Positions 14,917-23,315 of a stretch of 26,104 nt of DNA are shown one piece after another (within the stretch, counting starts at the first letter, position 1; each line of letters opens with the position of its first letter). The translations under genes and the position numbers were made by a program. The notes under the pieces were generated by a model. It did not search any database. It was given only the letters and a program-made list of their open reading frames with translations, and was not told the DNA's origin. Source of the DNA: a virus. The stretch lies in IMG/VR virus record IMGVR_UViG_3300018481_000066, positions 1-26,104 of that record; one strand, written 5' to 3'.

Positions 14917-17286
14917 TTAGATGAAGACGCCAATATCGATGCGCTCGCCGACGAGGTAGCAGGCCAAGACGTTGTCGGTCGTGCCCTCCGCCCTGATCTT
15001 GTAGGCAGAGATCGTGGAGCCGCCGAGCGCGGCCAAATCCCACGTGCATCGACGCACCAGTGTCGTCGGATCGTTTGGATCGAGTTCGTCCTCGATCAGG
15101 CTTGGCGTACGAACCTCGGTGTAGCCCGCGCCGGTCAACAGCCTTGGGGTGAAGGTATGGTACGGCGCGCCGCGCCACGACTCCAAGAGGAAGTCGCAGT
15201 ACACCGTGTTGACCGCCGACGGCATGGTGCGCGCTGTCGAGATATGCCTGAAGTCCGAGCGCGGTCGCGAAGTCAGCGTGCGCGAGTTGCTGGCCACGCC
15301 GATGCCCGGCATCTCGTCGGTGGTGCCCATCAGCAGGACACGGAACGGCAACAGCGGCGGCAGGTTTATCAGCGGGTTGTCTTCGTAGTAGCCGAGCGCA
15401 ACCCACTCGCCATTGTGCTGCACCTCGAACATGATCGTGGTGCCCGGCGGCCTCGTCGAGTCGAAGTTCAGATCAATGGCGGCGATGCCGCCGTTCAGCT
15501 CCAGCGACAGCAATTGCACGGTGCAGCGGTTGCTTCTGAACTTGGCGAAGTTCAAGCGGAATGCCATGTCCTTTGTCAGGTCGCCGACCGACCAAGCGCC
15601 GTCCGTCGATGAGAACAACGAGCCCTGCGCGAACTTGTTGTTATGCACCAGCGATATGAAATGGTTTCCGGGCGTCTGCAGCACGATGCAGTAGCGCGCG
15701 CCTTTCGCCAGATAGGTCGGCAAGAACTCGACGCGGGTATGGTTCGGCGGCGTGCGCAGCAAATCGGCTGCGATGGTTGCGCGCGCGATAGCCCGCTGGA
15801 AGTCCGGGGCACCGGCCCCGTTGACCTCGCAGATCAGCACATGCACGTCACCTGACGTTGCCACGCGGGTGAAGTACAGATCGACCGACGTGAGCCAGCC
15901 ACCCTGCGAATTGAGGAAGCTCTGCGAGATCACCGAGCCGTTGAGGCCCTCGATGGTGACGATCTGCCGCCAGTAATAGCTGTCGATGATCTCATCGACC
16001 CAGAACTGTGCGAGCCGCAAAACCGTGTGGCTAGGGTTGTCCTGCACGTCGAGAATCTGGAACGTCTCCGCTCCACGGGTCAGGATGTTTCTGATCGGAT
16101 CGTAGATCAGGTCGGTGTTCGGCGTCATGCCGCCGATACCCCATCCGTTGGCCATCTCTCCCTGAGCAAGCGACGTTTGATAATCTCGACCACTCGGTGC
16201 ATACCACCACACGCCATTGGCGCACACATAGAACGGCATGCCCCAGCGGATGCGCGTGCGGGTCTTGGTGCAAAGCTCCCATGAGATGGTCTGAAACTGG
16301 TACTGCGAAATCGACAGCTCGCTGTCGTTGCCAAGCACCTCCAGCCGCGACACCTGATCGTAGACCGGAAGAATAAAGTTCGCTTGGTTGACGACGTTCG
16401 GGTCCATCGGGTTGAGCAGCCCGATCTGCGAGTCGCGCTGCGCCGCGTCGGAAAAGCGGATGCCCTCCTCGACCTTCGCCAAATAATCGACGTGGTTATA
16501 ATCGCTTTCGTCGTTGGTCAGGAAATGATCCGCGCCCCACGCCGTGTAGTTGTCGGGCAGGTTCAGCGTCTCCTTCACGCGCGCAACGTCGGACGCGATC
16601 TTCAACGTGAACTTCATCGACGCGGTGCCGTTGAGGCGGGCGGCAAGCGCAGCAATGTCAGTTGCCAGCGTATCGAGGCGTGACGCAGTGCGCGTGCGCC
16701 ACGCATCGTTCTCGTTCATCCGGTTGTCGAGATCGCGAACTGTCGGCGCGCGGTTCTCATCGACCATCTGGATCGAAATGATCCCGGTGGAGTCGAGCAG
16801 TATCCACGCCACCGCCAAGGTGTTCGACGCGATGGCGGGCTGCTGCGGGTCCGGCCCTTCCGCGCCGACCACGGTCGAGATGTTGGCCCAGCGCCTGCTC
16901 TCGGTCGAAACCACACGCGCCACCGTCGCGCGTGTCACCGGATCGGTCAGAAAGGTTCGCGGCTCAGTGTCGGTCTCGATCTCCTGACCCCAGACCACGA
17001 CGCCGATATAACGCCGCGTCACCACCGGAAGCACGCCGAGCAGGTCGAGCGATGCCCCGCCTTCGCTATTGTTGAAGAACACCAGACCGTTGTGATAGAG
17101 GCGGCCATTGCCAACCGTCACCACCGCCGGTGCGGTCTGCACCGTGGTGAAGCCGGTGTAGGCCATGTCGGGAATGATGGTATCGACGACGATGTGATCG
17201 AAGGACGCGCGCGGGAAGAGGCCGAAATTGTTGAAGTCCTCGACCGTAACCTTCTGCCAGTCTTGGATATTGACCTTGCGTTCCAT
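14917..17286 (-). CDS. Large distal-tail/baseplate structural protein
   Basis: This 789-residue protein has no P2 counterpart at this point (P2 goes from I straight to H). The N-terminus (VNIQDWQKVTVEDFNNFGLFPR) is followed by strand-rich sequence with VTVGNGRLYHNGLVFFN (about 58-74). A helical linker (VRDLDNRMNENDAWRTRTASRLDTLATDIAALAARLNG, about 183-220) probably trimerises. The rest is beta-rich with repeated V/T strands, including FTRVATSGDVHVLICEVN and GTTIMFEVQHNGEWVALGYYEDN. The pattern fits baseplate-periphery or fibre-connector proteins. I cannot place it in a named family with confidence. Start ATG at 17286 follows the I stop by 14 bases with a GGAGAGGCAG Shine-Dalgarno. Confidence 0.7.
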   Translation of the reverse strand: MERKVNIQDWQKVTVEDFNNFGLFPRASFDHIVVDTIIPDMAYTGFTTVQTAPAVVTVGNGRLYHNGLVFFNNSEGGASLDLLGVLPVVTRRYIGVVVWGQEIETDTEPRTFLTDPVTRATVARVVSTESRRWANISTVVGAEGPDPQQPAIASNTLAVAWILLDSTGIISIQMVDENRAPTVRDLDNRMNENDAWRTRTASRLDTLATDIAALAARLNGTASMKFTLKIASDVARVKETLNLPDNYTAWGADHFLTNDESDYNHVDYLAKVEEGIRFSDAAQRDSQIGLLNPMDPNVVNQANFILPVYDQVSRLEVLGNDSELSISQYQFQTISWELCTKTRTRIRWGMPFYVCANGVWWYAPSGRDYQTSLAQGEMANGWGIGGMTPNTDLIYDPIRNILTRGAETFQILDVQDNPSHTVLRLAQFWVDEIIDSYYWRQIVTIEGLNGSVISQSFLNSQGGWLTSVDLYFTRVATSGDVHVLICEVNGAGAPDFQRAIARATIAADLLRTPPNHTRVEFLPTYLAKGARYCIVLQTPGNHFISLVHNNKFAQGSLFSSTDGAWSVGDLTKDMAFRLNFAKFRSNRCTVQLLSLELNGGIAAIDLNFDSTRPPGTTIMFEVQHNGEWVALGYYEDNPLINLPPLLPFRVLLMGTTDEMPGIGVASNSRTLTSRPRSDFRHISTARTMPSAVNTVYCDFLLESWRGAPYHTFTPRLLTGAGYTEVRTPSLIEDELDPNDPTTLVRRCTWDLAALGGSTISAYKIRAEGTTDNVLACYLVGERIDIGVFI

Positions 17287-17300
17287 GTGTTCTGCCTCTC

Positions 17301-18695
17301 CTAGAGCAAGTTCGGGACTTGCTGATCCACTTTGGTTTCAGTCCAAGCGTGTTCGCGCAGCTCGATCAGCCGCGTCGGGTCGTAAGCCACGCGCACCCGG
17401 TCGCGCAGCGCTTGCGACGTGACGACGGCACGGTTGCTGCGGTCGAAGTCCTGCAGCTGCGTTTCGCTGGAAAAATAATTGTCATCGACCGTGAAGGCTT
17501 CGTCGGCGAAGAAGCTCCACACCTCGTCCTCGGTGTGCAGATCGATCATCACGTCGGCCGTGTAGGCTGGCCAGCTCACGTAATCGACACCGACAAACGA
17601 GATGCCGCCGGTAATGACCCCGGCGATCTCCGGATCGTGCAGGAAGATGCGATCCGCCAGCATGCGGGCGGCGTCGTATCCGGCGTCGGCGTAGAACACC
17701 ACCGGCTGATATTTGCGCGGCACGTTCGGCGGCAGATAGATCGGCGGCTCCGGCTCCGGCACCGGCACAAACTCGTTGCGCGAGTCGGCCCAATCGTTGA
17801 CGCAGAAAAACGAATTGGCCCAGCCGATGTCGCTGTCGCGCACATAGCGCACGTCTATCGGATCGAGACCGGGCACCACGGTGTCGAGGTGCAGCAAAGA
17901 CTGTTCGTGGTCATACGATCCATCGACGCGGATCGTCACCAGCTGCGGAACGATGGCCTCGGCGCACACGAAGCGCTCATCGTCGTTGACGAAGTCCTCG
18001 GTGGTAAACGCGAGCCCGGCCTGACCGGGGATCGCCACGCGCTCGTAATCCACCGATGTCTTGCCGTCGATGGTCTTGGTGAACGTGTAGATTTGCAGCG
18101 GGATGTCTTCCTTGCCCTTCACCCGCAGGTACGCCTTGCGCCCGTGCAGGGCCTCGCCGTCATCGAGGCCGACGTGCCAGCCAGCCCCGCCGTCACCACA
18201 GAACAACACATCGACGCCGTCCCAGCCCACGCCCTCGTAGAACGTGATGCGCAGCTCCGGCATCAAGTGAATCCAGAAGTCGTATTCCTCCTTGCTCAGG
18301 CCCGGTGATGCAAAGAACGCCTGCGGCGGACGGATCGTCTGCACCACGTCGTAGCCGCCGGTGAAGTCGCGTCCGGCGTAGTGCAGCGCCATCTCGATGC
18401 CAGCCTGCGTTCCACGCAGGCTCTTGTATTCGAACTGGCGCTCGGTCCACTCGCGTTGGGTGCTTTCGCTCCAACCGTCTTCCCAGATCAGCACGCCCAT
18501 CGCGTAGGCAAGATAGGGCAGGTTGTTGTAACTGATGCGGACCGGGTCCCACTGGTCGGAGATGATCTCCGCATAGGTGCCGATCAGCCGCTCGCCATCG
18601 ACATCCGCCATCGCCTTTTCGAGGCCGGTCGCAGAGCGATACAGCAGCTTCGCCCCCGGCGCGCTGATGATTCCCTCGGTGACGATGTCGCTCAT
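17301..18695 (-). CDS. I: Baseplate protein I (tail protein I), enlarged
   Basis: This 464-residue protein starts at an ATG overlapping the J stop as ATGA; an upstream in-frame start at 18815 would read antisense-like Arg-rich sequence and is rejected. Residues 30-110 match the gpI theme: DGERLIGTYAEIISDQWDPV, LPYLAYAMGVLIWEDGW and RQFEYKSLRGTQAGIEMALHYAG, where the WR/W-type helix and short acidic motif are typical. P2 gpI is 176 residues, so this protein has a C-terminal extension of nearly 290 residues. That extension includes EPEPPIYLPPNVPRKYQ (a Pro hinge) and FYADAGYDAARMLADRIF. The I family joins the baseplate wedge to the fibres. The role of the extension is unknown. Confidence 0.8.
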   Translation of the reverse strand: MSDIVTEGIISAPGAKLLYRSATGLEKAMADVDGERLIGTYAEIISDQWDPVRISYNNLPYLAYAMGVLIWEDGWSESTQREWTERQFEYKSLRGTQAGIEMALHYAGRDFTGGYDVVQTIRPPQAFFASPGLSKEEYDFWIHLMPELRITFYEGVGWDGVDVLFCGDGGAGWHVGLDDGEALHGRKAYLRVKGKEDIPLQIYTFTKTIDGKTSVDYERVAIPGQAGLAFTTEDFVNDDERFVCAEAIVPQLVTIRVDGSYDHEQSLLHLDTVVPGLDPIDVRYVRDSDIGWANSFFCVNDWADSRNEFVPVPEPEPPIYLPPNVPRKYQPVVFYADAGYDAARMLADRIFLHDPEIAGVITGGISFVGVDYVSWPAYTADVMIDLHTEDEVWSFFADEAFTVDDNYFSSETQLQDFDRSNRAVVTSQALRDRVRVAYDPTRLIELREHAWTETKVDQQVPNLL

Positions 18696-19627
18696 AGAGC
18701 GCGCCCAGCCACAAGCACGCTGATGTTGGTCACCTTCACCACCCAGTCGAGCGGGATGAACACGTCCTCGGCTGGCTCGATGATGTCCACGTGATGCACG
18801 CCGGACAAAGCACACGCGGCATGGATCGCGGTGTGGCTGTGATCGTGACCGAGCCAGTACTGCTCCGACACCAGCTTCTGCAGGTTCGAAATGATCTTCA
18901 GGACGGTCTGATCCGCCAGCGTGCCGGGATAGAGCCAGACCGAAACCTTGTACTCGATCTCCGTCACCTTCGGCGGGTTGACCGAGATCACGTCGGTGAA
19001 GCCCTGTCGCGACAACGACTGGATGTAGGCGCGCACCCGCACCAGCTGCTCCTGCGTCGGCTTCGGATCAACGCTGTCGTTCATCAGGCAGGTGATCAGG
19101 ATGGTCGGATAGTAATCGTGTGTCACCGAGCGGATCGCCGTCACGTCACGCAGCTCCGGCAATGCCGTCAGCGCCCAGTACTCGTAGGCCTCCGCCGTGC
19201 CGTGCGGGCTCAGCGTGTTGGGCGAAAGCCAGATGCGCCGCCGATAGCGGTCGTCACTCTCGCCTTCGAGGCGCGGCACACCGCCGGGATAGCGCGACGC
19301 GATGGCGTCGAGATCGGTGCCGATGGCGTAGGCCAGCGTGATCGAGCGCGCCGCCTGATTGACGCGGTCCCGCAGCATCAGCTCGAAGTACGCGCAGGCC
19401 TCTTGGTTGATCTTGATCGGATCGAACTCAAGCTGCTCCACGTCATACTGCGCCGCCATCGGCGGGTCGTAGCTCGCCCACAGCTGCTTAAACCGCACCA
19501 TGCGGTCGGCGATGATCTGCTCAACGTCGATCTGCTCCAGCACCACCATCGGCTGCAGGTTGGCGGGCAGCAGGATCGAGATGCGCTCGGTCAACCGGTC
19601 GGCAAGCGCCTGTCCACCATTGGCCAT
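18692..19627 (-). CDS. J: Baseplate protein J
   Basis: This 311-residue protein (P2 gpJ 302) is a wedge component, equivalent to T4 gp6. Diagnostic segments are an N-terminal acidic helix, YDVEQLEFDPIKINQEACAYFELMLRDRVNQAARSITLAYAIGTDLDAIASRYPG (about 61-115, the J-family core with GTDLD), then GESDDRYRRRIWLSPNTLSPHGTAEAYEYWAL (121-152) and the strands TILITCLMND and VTEIEYKVSVWLYPG. Length agrees well with the family. Start is TAATG-coupled to the W stop; stop is ATGA-coupled to I. Confidence 0.9.
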   Translation of the reverse strand: MANGGQALADRLTERISILLPANLQPMVVLEQIDVEQIIADRMVRFKQLWASYDPPMAAQYDVEQLEFDPIKINQEACAYFELMLRDRVNQAARSITLAYAIGTDLDAIASRYPGGVPRLEGESDDRYRRRIWLSPNTLSPHGTAEAYEYWALTALPELRDVTAIRSVTHDYYPTILITCLMNDSVDPKPTQEQLVRVRAYIQSLSRQGFTDVISVNPPKVTEIEYKVSVWLYPGTLADQTVLKIISNLQKLVSEQYWLGHDHSHTAIHAACALSGVHHVDIIEPAEDVFIPLDWVVKVTNISVLVAGRAL

Positions 19628-20193
19628 TACACCGCCCCTCCCGGCAACACTGTCGGCGTCGTACCGATGCCTTCAGGCGGAGCGCCAGCCACCAGACCGG
19701 GCTGCCGCTCCCAGAGATTGTAGCCGCGCGAGACCAGCCCGACCGCGCGCCGCACCTGCGGCTGGTCGTTGCCGAGATGCCCGCGCGGCCGATACACGCC
19801 TTCCATCGCCGTGGTCAGATGGCCGGTGCGCAGCTCTTCCGTCGATGTCAGGCTGGTGCCGTCCGCGCGCGTGCCCACGCGCACGCGCTGGATGCGGTAG
19901 TTCGGCTCCCACAGATCGATGCCGGTGGCTATCGCCCAGTAGAACCGGGTGATGGTGGTCTCGGTCGCGTTGTTGCCGATCAGGTGCGGAACGAACGAGC
20001 CGCACCACCGGCGCAGGACACGCTCGTGATAGCGCGTCGAGAAGATCAACAGCATCGATTGAACGACGTGGTCCCACCCGGTGATCATCTTGCCGGTGTA
20101 GCGATCCATGCCGATGCGGACCGGATTGAGTACGACGTTGCCGTACTTCAAGTCCGGCCACATCGCTAATTCTTGGTCGTAGACGTAGGACAT
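19627..20193 (-). CDS. W: Baseplate protein W (gp25-like)
   Basis: This 188-residue protein is longer than P2 gpW (115) because of a Pro/Gly-rich C-terminal tail. Gp25-family features are MDRYTGKMITGWDHVVQSMLLIFSTRYHERVLRRWCGSFVPHLIG (about 29-74): the helix after a Thr-Gly turn, the strand-like RxLRRxxGSxxP and the following IxxA/T segment, then TRFYWAIATGIDLWEPNYRIQRVRV (about 82-106), the usual EPR/EP motif and terminal strand. It is a wedge and inner-ring component and helps start sheath assembly. It is 3 bases from the preceding gene and TAATG-coupled to J. Confidence 0.88.
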   Translation of the reverse strand: MSYVYDQELAMWPDLKYGNVVLNPVRIGMDRYTGKMITGWDHVVQSMLLIFSTRYHERVLRRWCGSFVPHLIGNNATETTITRFYWAIATGIDLWEPNYRIQRVRVGTRADGTSLTSTEELRTGHLTTAMEGVYRPRGHLGNDQPQVRRAVGLVSRGYNLWERQPGLVAGAPPEGIGTTPTVLPGGAV

Positions 20194-20196
20194 GCG

Positions 20197-20646
20197 TTAC
20201 GCCGCGCCGGGCGGCGGCGTCGCTGGCTTGGGCTGTGGCTTCTTCGCGGGCTTGTCCTTGCCCTGCGCCTTCTTGGCGTCCTTCGCCCGCTGCTTCATGC
20301 GCGCGCTCGCGGGTGTGCCAGCGAACTGCGGTGAGCCGGATTGCATTGCCTTGCTATACTTCGGCACCCGCTTCGGCGTCTCGTAAGGCTCCTCGCTGCG
20401 CCCGCGCGTGATCTGCGCCAGCAGCTTCTTGCCAGCGCCGCTCAGCTTCGAGGATGGCCCCGTGCTGAGCAGACCCTGATCAAACCACCACTGCACCTGC
20501 ATCGGCGTGGCAAGAATGTGCAGCGCGTTGTCGTTGTCCTTGTCTTCGAGGACACGCAGGCCGCCAACCTCGTCACCGGCGCTGACGCCCGGATCGAGGA
20601 TGTAGTACTTGTTCAGGATCACAGACCTGATGGGGGTTTTAGCCAT
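20197..20646 (-). CDS. Small baseplate-region protein, unknown function
   Basis: This 149-residue protein has an AAGGAG Shine-Dalgarno before the ATG and lies between V and W, where P2 has no gene. The N-terminal half looks folded (SVILNKYYILDPGVSAGDEVGGLRVLED, ALHILATPMQVQWWFDQGLL). The C-terminal third is Lys/Ala/Pro-rich (KQRAKDAKKAQGKDKPAKKPQPKP) and likely disordered. No family is recognised. Position suggests a baseplate-accessory role, which is inference only. Confidence 0.6.
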   Translation of the reverse strand: MAKTPIRSVILNKYYILDPGVSAGDEVGGLRVLEDKDNDNALHILATPMQVQWWFDQGLLSTGPSSKLSGAGKKLLAQITRGRSEEPYETPKRVPKYSKAMQSGSPQFAGTPASARMKQRAKDAKKAQGKDKPAKKPQPKPATPPPGAA

Positions 20647-20664
20647 GCTCGTCTTCTCCTTGTG

Positions 20665-21348
20665 TTAAGCGTCGTCGTTCGGGATCGGATCGCGCTGGAT
20701 GATCGGCGGCTTCGACATGATGATCTGACCCTTGGTCGTCACCACCACCCAGTCGGCCTTGGTGCGTAGCTTCGCGCCGTCCTTGTGCGCGGCCACGCGC
20801 GAGTCGGTGCCGACGCGATGCGTGATGCCGCCGTCCTTGTTCATGCGTGACTTCAGCTTGGCCTTGGCACCGCCGGAGTGGCCCTTCTTCTGCTGCTGCT
20901 GTCCGCCGCCCTGTTGGCCCTGTTGGCCTTCCTGCTTTTTCTCCTCGTCCTGCAGCCACATGTCGTTACCGTCCTTGCTCTGCTTCTGACGGTAGTTCTC
21001 AAGCTGATAGGACTCCTCGCCGTCGCTGTTTTCGTTCGCCTGCTCGGGGCGCTGAAAGTTCTTGTTCGGCGCGTACGGCGCTATCGAGCCCATTGCCATA
21101 TCGCCATTCGGACAGATCAGCTGCAGCGTCTGGCCCTTCTTGTAGAACCGCGCTTCGGTCGCGCCGCCGCGATGGTTCGAGGTGTTGAGCCAAGGCGACA
21201 GCACCTCCTTGCCCTTCTTGTCCTTGCCGATCACCATCCGCAGCTTGTCGCCCTTCACCTCATGGACGGTGCCGACCTGAAACGTGTCGGCCATCTGCCG
21301 TCGCAGTGCGGAGAGCTGTGCGATTACGCGTTGATAATCTTCGGTCAT
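20665..21348 (-). CDS. V: Baseplate assembly protein V (tail spike hub)
   Basis: This 227-residue protein is the central membrane-piercing spike. After an N-terminal helix, residues 23-93 form the OB-fold typical of gpV/Mu gp45 (FQVGTVHEVKGDKLRMVIG, SPWLN, ARFYKKGQTLQLICPNGDMAMGSIAPY). A Gln/Gly/Lys-rich low-complexity part (about 100-165, with GQQGQQGGGQQQQKKG) follows, then a beta-helix-like C-terminus (GGITHRVGTDSRVAAHKDGAKLRTKADWVVV). P2 gpV is 211 residues, so length is close, but the low-complexity part is unusual. I see no HxH metal motif at the tip. Start ATGA-couples to the previous gene. Confidence 0.82.
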   Translation of the reverse strand: MTEDYQRVIAQLSALRRQMADTFQVGTVHEVKGDKLRMVIGKDKKGKEVLSPWLNTSNHRGGATEARFYKKGQTLQLICPNGDMAMGSIAPYAPNKNFQRPEQANENSDGEESYQLENYRQKQSKDGNDMWLQDEEKKQEGQQGQQGGGQQQQKKGHSGGAKAKLKSRMNKDGGITHRVGTDSRVAAHKDGAKLRTKADWVVVTTKGQIIMSKPPIIQRDPIPNDDA

Positions 21349-21992
21349 AGGCCCCTCAATGAAACGCTGACGTTGCGGGCGGATTTATCGAGAAACTTCT
21401 GTGCGATCTGGCGCACCGTCATGTCGTCGCTCAGCGGCCTTCGCCTCGCGCGCGCGCGCCGCTCCGAGCTGGTGCCGGTCAGAGTGGTCATGGTGACCGG
21501 CAGACGCTTTCCCTTCTGCACGTACGGCATGATGATGCAGCGACAATTCGGATGAACCGGCAGATGCGCCATCGCGGTCTCCACCGGCATCGGTCCCGCC
21601 GCTGCCAGCGCTTCGCAGTCCATGCAGACCAGCTCGTCCTGCTTGGACACCACGATCACCAGCGTGCCCGGCCGTCGCTTGCCGAAATCGGTACTCTCGC
21701 GACGGCCCTCCAAGCTGGCCGGGTCCTCCAGCACGGCGCGGTCCATCTTGATCTCGTAAGCCAAGTCCCGGCGCGTCGCGCGCTTCACCCGCATCAGCCC
21801 ACGCACCTGCTCCAGTGAAAGCCCGCTTTCCCTCACCACCTTGAGGGACATCGTCGCGACGACTTGATCACCGATGTCGTTGAGGTCGTTGGCCATGATT
21901 GCGGAAGCGGTCTTTTCCACCGCCAGCGTCCGCTTCGCGAATTGAACCAGCTCGCGAACGTCGAGCTTGAACTTGACGAGCGGCTCAGCCAT
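21345..21992 (-). CDS. Tail completion/minor head-like connector protein with Cys/His motif
   Basis: This 215-residue protein starts at ATG 21992, 8 bases inside the previous gene; a TTG at 22001 is an alternative. The N-terminus (MAEPLVKFKLDVRELVQFAKRT... and NDLNDIGDQVVATMSLKVV) resembles gp10/P2 gpS-type tail completion proteins. The middle carries C123-x2-C126 and H147-P-N-C150-R-C152, the HPNCRC pattern known from Mu gpF/SPP1 gp7-type minor head proteins, where the Cys/His set can bind zinc. Finding both in one protein is unusual. A C-terminal Arg-rich segment (SSERRARARRR) and a short helix follow. Which family it truly belongs to is uncertain. Genome position fits a connector or tail-completion role. 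Confidence 0.55.
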   Translation of the reverse strand: MAEPLVKFKLDVRELVQFAKRTLAVEKTASAIMANDLNDIGDQVVATMSLKVVRESGLSLEQVRGLMRVKRATRRDLAYEIKMDRAVLEDPASLEGRRESTDFGKRRPGTLVIVVSKQDELVCMDCEALAAAGPMPVETAMAHLPVHPNCRCIIMPYVQKGKRLPVTMTTLTGTSSERRARARRRPLSDDMTVRQIAQKFLDKSARNVSVSLRGL

Positions 21993-22920
21993 CGGCCTCA
22001 ACGTCGCCTTCGCTCACCAGCTTGTCCTTCTTGTCCTTGGCCTTGCCGGTCACGACGTTGGTGCTGATGGTCATGCGGTCGATCAGGCCAACGTCGGGCT
22101 TCTCTTCCATCTGCATGTCTTGCGCGGAGAACTCGCGCAGGATCGGCGCGTCGCCGCTCGCGTCGGTCAGGTCGTCGCCATAACGCGAAACGATGTTCGG
22201 CAAATCGGCCGGGAGCGGCGCTTGGCCGATGGCCTGCAGGCCGATCCTGCGTAGCCCGAGCGTGGCCTGTATCTGCTCCCACGTCGGCGCTGCCTTGCGG
22301 GTGGCGATGGCGGCGCAGATTTCTGCAGCGTGATCCATCTCCGCCTCCGGGTGCAGCTTGGCCACTTCGGCGAACTGGTTGATCGGATGATCGACCGGCA
22401 CCGGGACGCCCGGCGGCAGATCGGACAGCACGTCACAGATGATCGAGAGCTGCCGCGCCGCCCATCGCCGGTCACGGTCGGCCGACGCGCCGCGTTGTCC
22501 CGACACGCGCGTGATGGTCAGGATGAAGCCCTTCAGCAGCTCGGCCCAGTCGTTCTGAGGATCGCCGAACAGCGCCGCCAGCGCTTGGTCCTCGATCATG
22601 TCCAGCGCGATCTCCATGCCCTCGTCGGTCAACGGGGTCTTGAGCTGCGCCGTTCCGGTCTCGCCTTCCACCTTCGACGCGACGCCGATCTCCAGCACCA
22701 GATTGAGTTCACGGCGGATCGCGTACAGGTCGGTGCCGTTGACCTCGGTGCGGTTGTCGGCGTCGGTATAAACAACGATGTACGGCTTGCCTTCCTCGTT
22801 CAGCGTCAGCGCCTGCGACAGCGGTGTGTTGTCGCTGTCGAACACCCGATTATCCGCCCACGTCGTGCCACGCAGCGCAGCCACTGCGGTAAGACGCGTC
22901 AGCATGCGGATGATGCTCAC
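21985..22920 (-). CDS. Candidate tail terminator protein
   Basis: This 311-residue protein starts at a GTG that overlaps the previous stop as GTGA; an ATG at 22905 is the alternative. Features that fit a tail terminator are PYIVVYTD after an early helix, LNLVLEIGVA strands, LTDEGMEIALDMIEDQALAAL, and WAELLKGFILTITRVSGQRGASADRDRRWAARQLSIICDV. The last is the strand-helix pattern near the end of such proteins. The first 175 residues could make the whole fold. The remaining 135 or so are a helical extension of unknown role. The neighbours are neck and completion genes. I am only moderately confident of the family. Confidence 0.5.
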   Translation of the reverse strand: MSIIRMLTRLTAVAALRGTTWADNRVFDSDNTPLSQALTLNEEGKPYIVVYTDADNRTEVNGTDLYAIRRELNLVLEIGVASKVEGETGTAQLKTPLTDEGMEIALDMIEDQALAALFGDPQNDWAELLKGFILTITRVSGQRGASADRDRRWAARQLSIICDVLSDLPPGVPVPVDHPINQFAEVAKLHPEAEMDHAAEICAAIATRKAAPTWEQIQATLGLRRIGLQAIGQAPLPADLPNIVSRYGDDLTDASGDAPILREFSAQDMQMEEKPDVGLIDRMTISTNVVTGKAKDKKDKLVSEGDVEADG

Positions 22921-23315
22921 TCCTCCTCCTCCAGCACGCGCACCATGTGGACATCAGGCCGACCGCCGGGCTCGTCGTGAACGAAAGTAACCTCGTAGGT
23001 TTCATCGCGATCCGGAAAGAACACCCGGTCGCCCTTCTTCAGCTTGCACTGGATCACCGGCTCCTCGCGGATCGACAAAGTGGAGTCCACCGTCGCCTGC
23101 CGATGCATCATTGAGCCGCCGGTCGCCTCCACAGCGCCCCGCGTCTGATCGTAGATGCCTCGCGTGATGATCGGCGGCCGATCCGGATCGGGCCCTGACT
23201 CGCGATAGCCGCCGTTCGCCGTCTTCATCGGCTTGAGAACCACCGGCTCGCCGAACACTGCATCGACATGCAGATCGAGCGGTTTTAGATCGTTGCTGAC
23301 CGTACGGTTAGCCAT
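22917..23315 (-). CDS. Probable head-tail joining (neck) protein
   Basis: This 132-residue protein has a compact beta-rich pattern: VFGEPVVLKPMK (about 20-31), PPIITRGIYDQ (47-57), then VIQCKLKKGDRVFFPDRDETYEVTFVHDEPG (86-116). The sequence GDRV....Y.V..V followed by a short C-terminal strand recurs in neck proteins that join head to tail (Phage_attach/FII-like), as does an early FGE strand. The acidic end (EEEE) is local. Start overlaps the previous stop by 8 bases and the stop overlaps the next GTG as GTGA. Family assignment is by pattern and context only. Confidence 0.45.
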   Translation of the reverse strand: MANRTVSNDLKPLDLHVDAVFGEPVVLKPMKTANGGYRESGPDPDRPPIITRGIYDQTRGAVEATGGSMMHRQATVDSTLSIREEPVIQCKLKKGDRVFFPDRDETYEVTFVHDEPGGRPDVHMVRVLEEEE

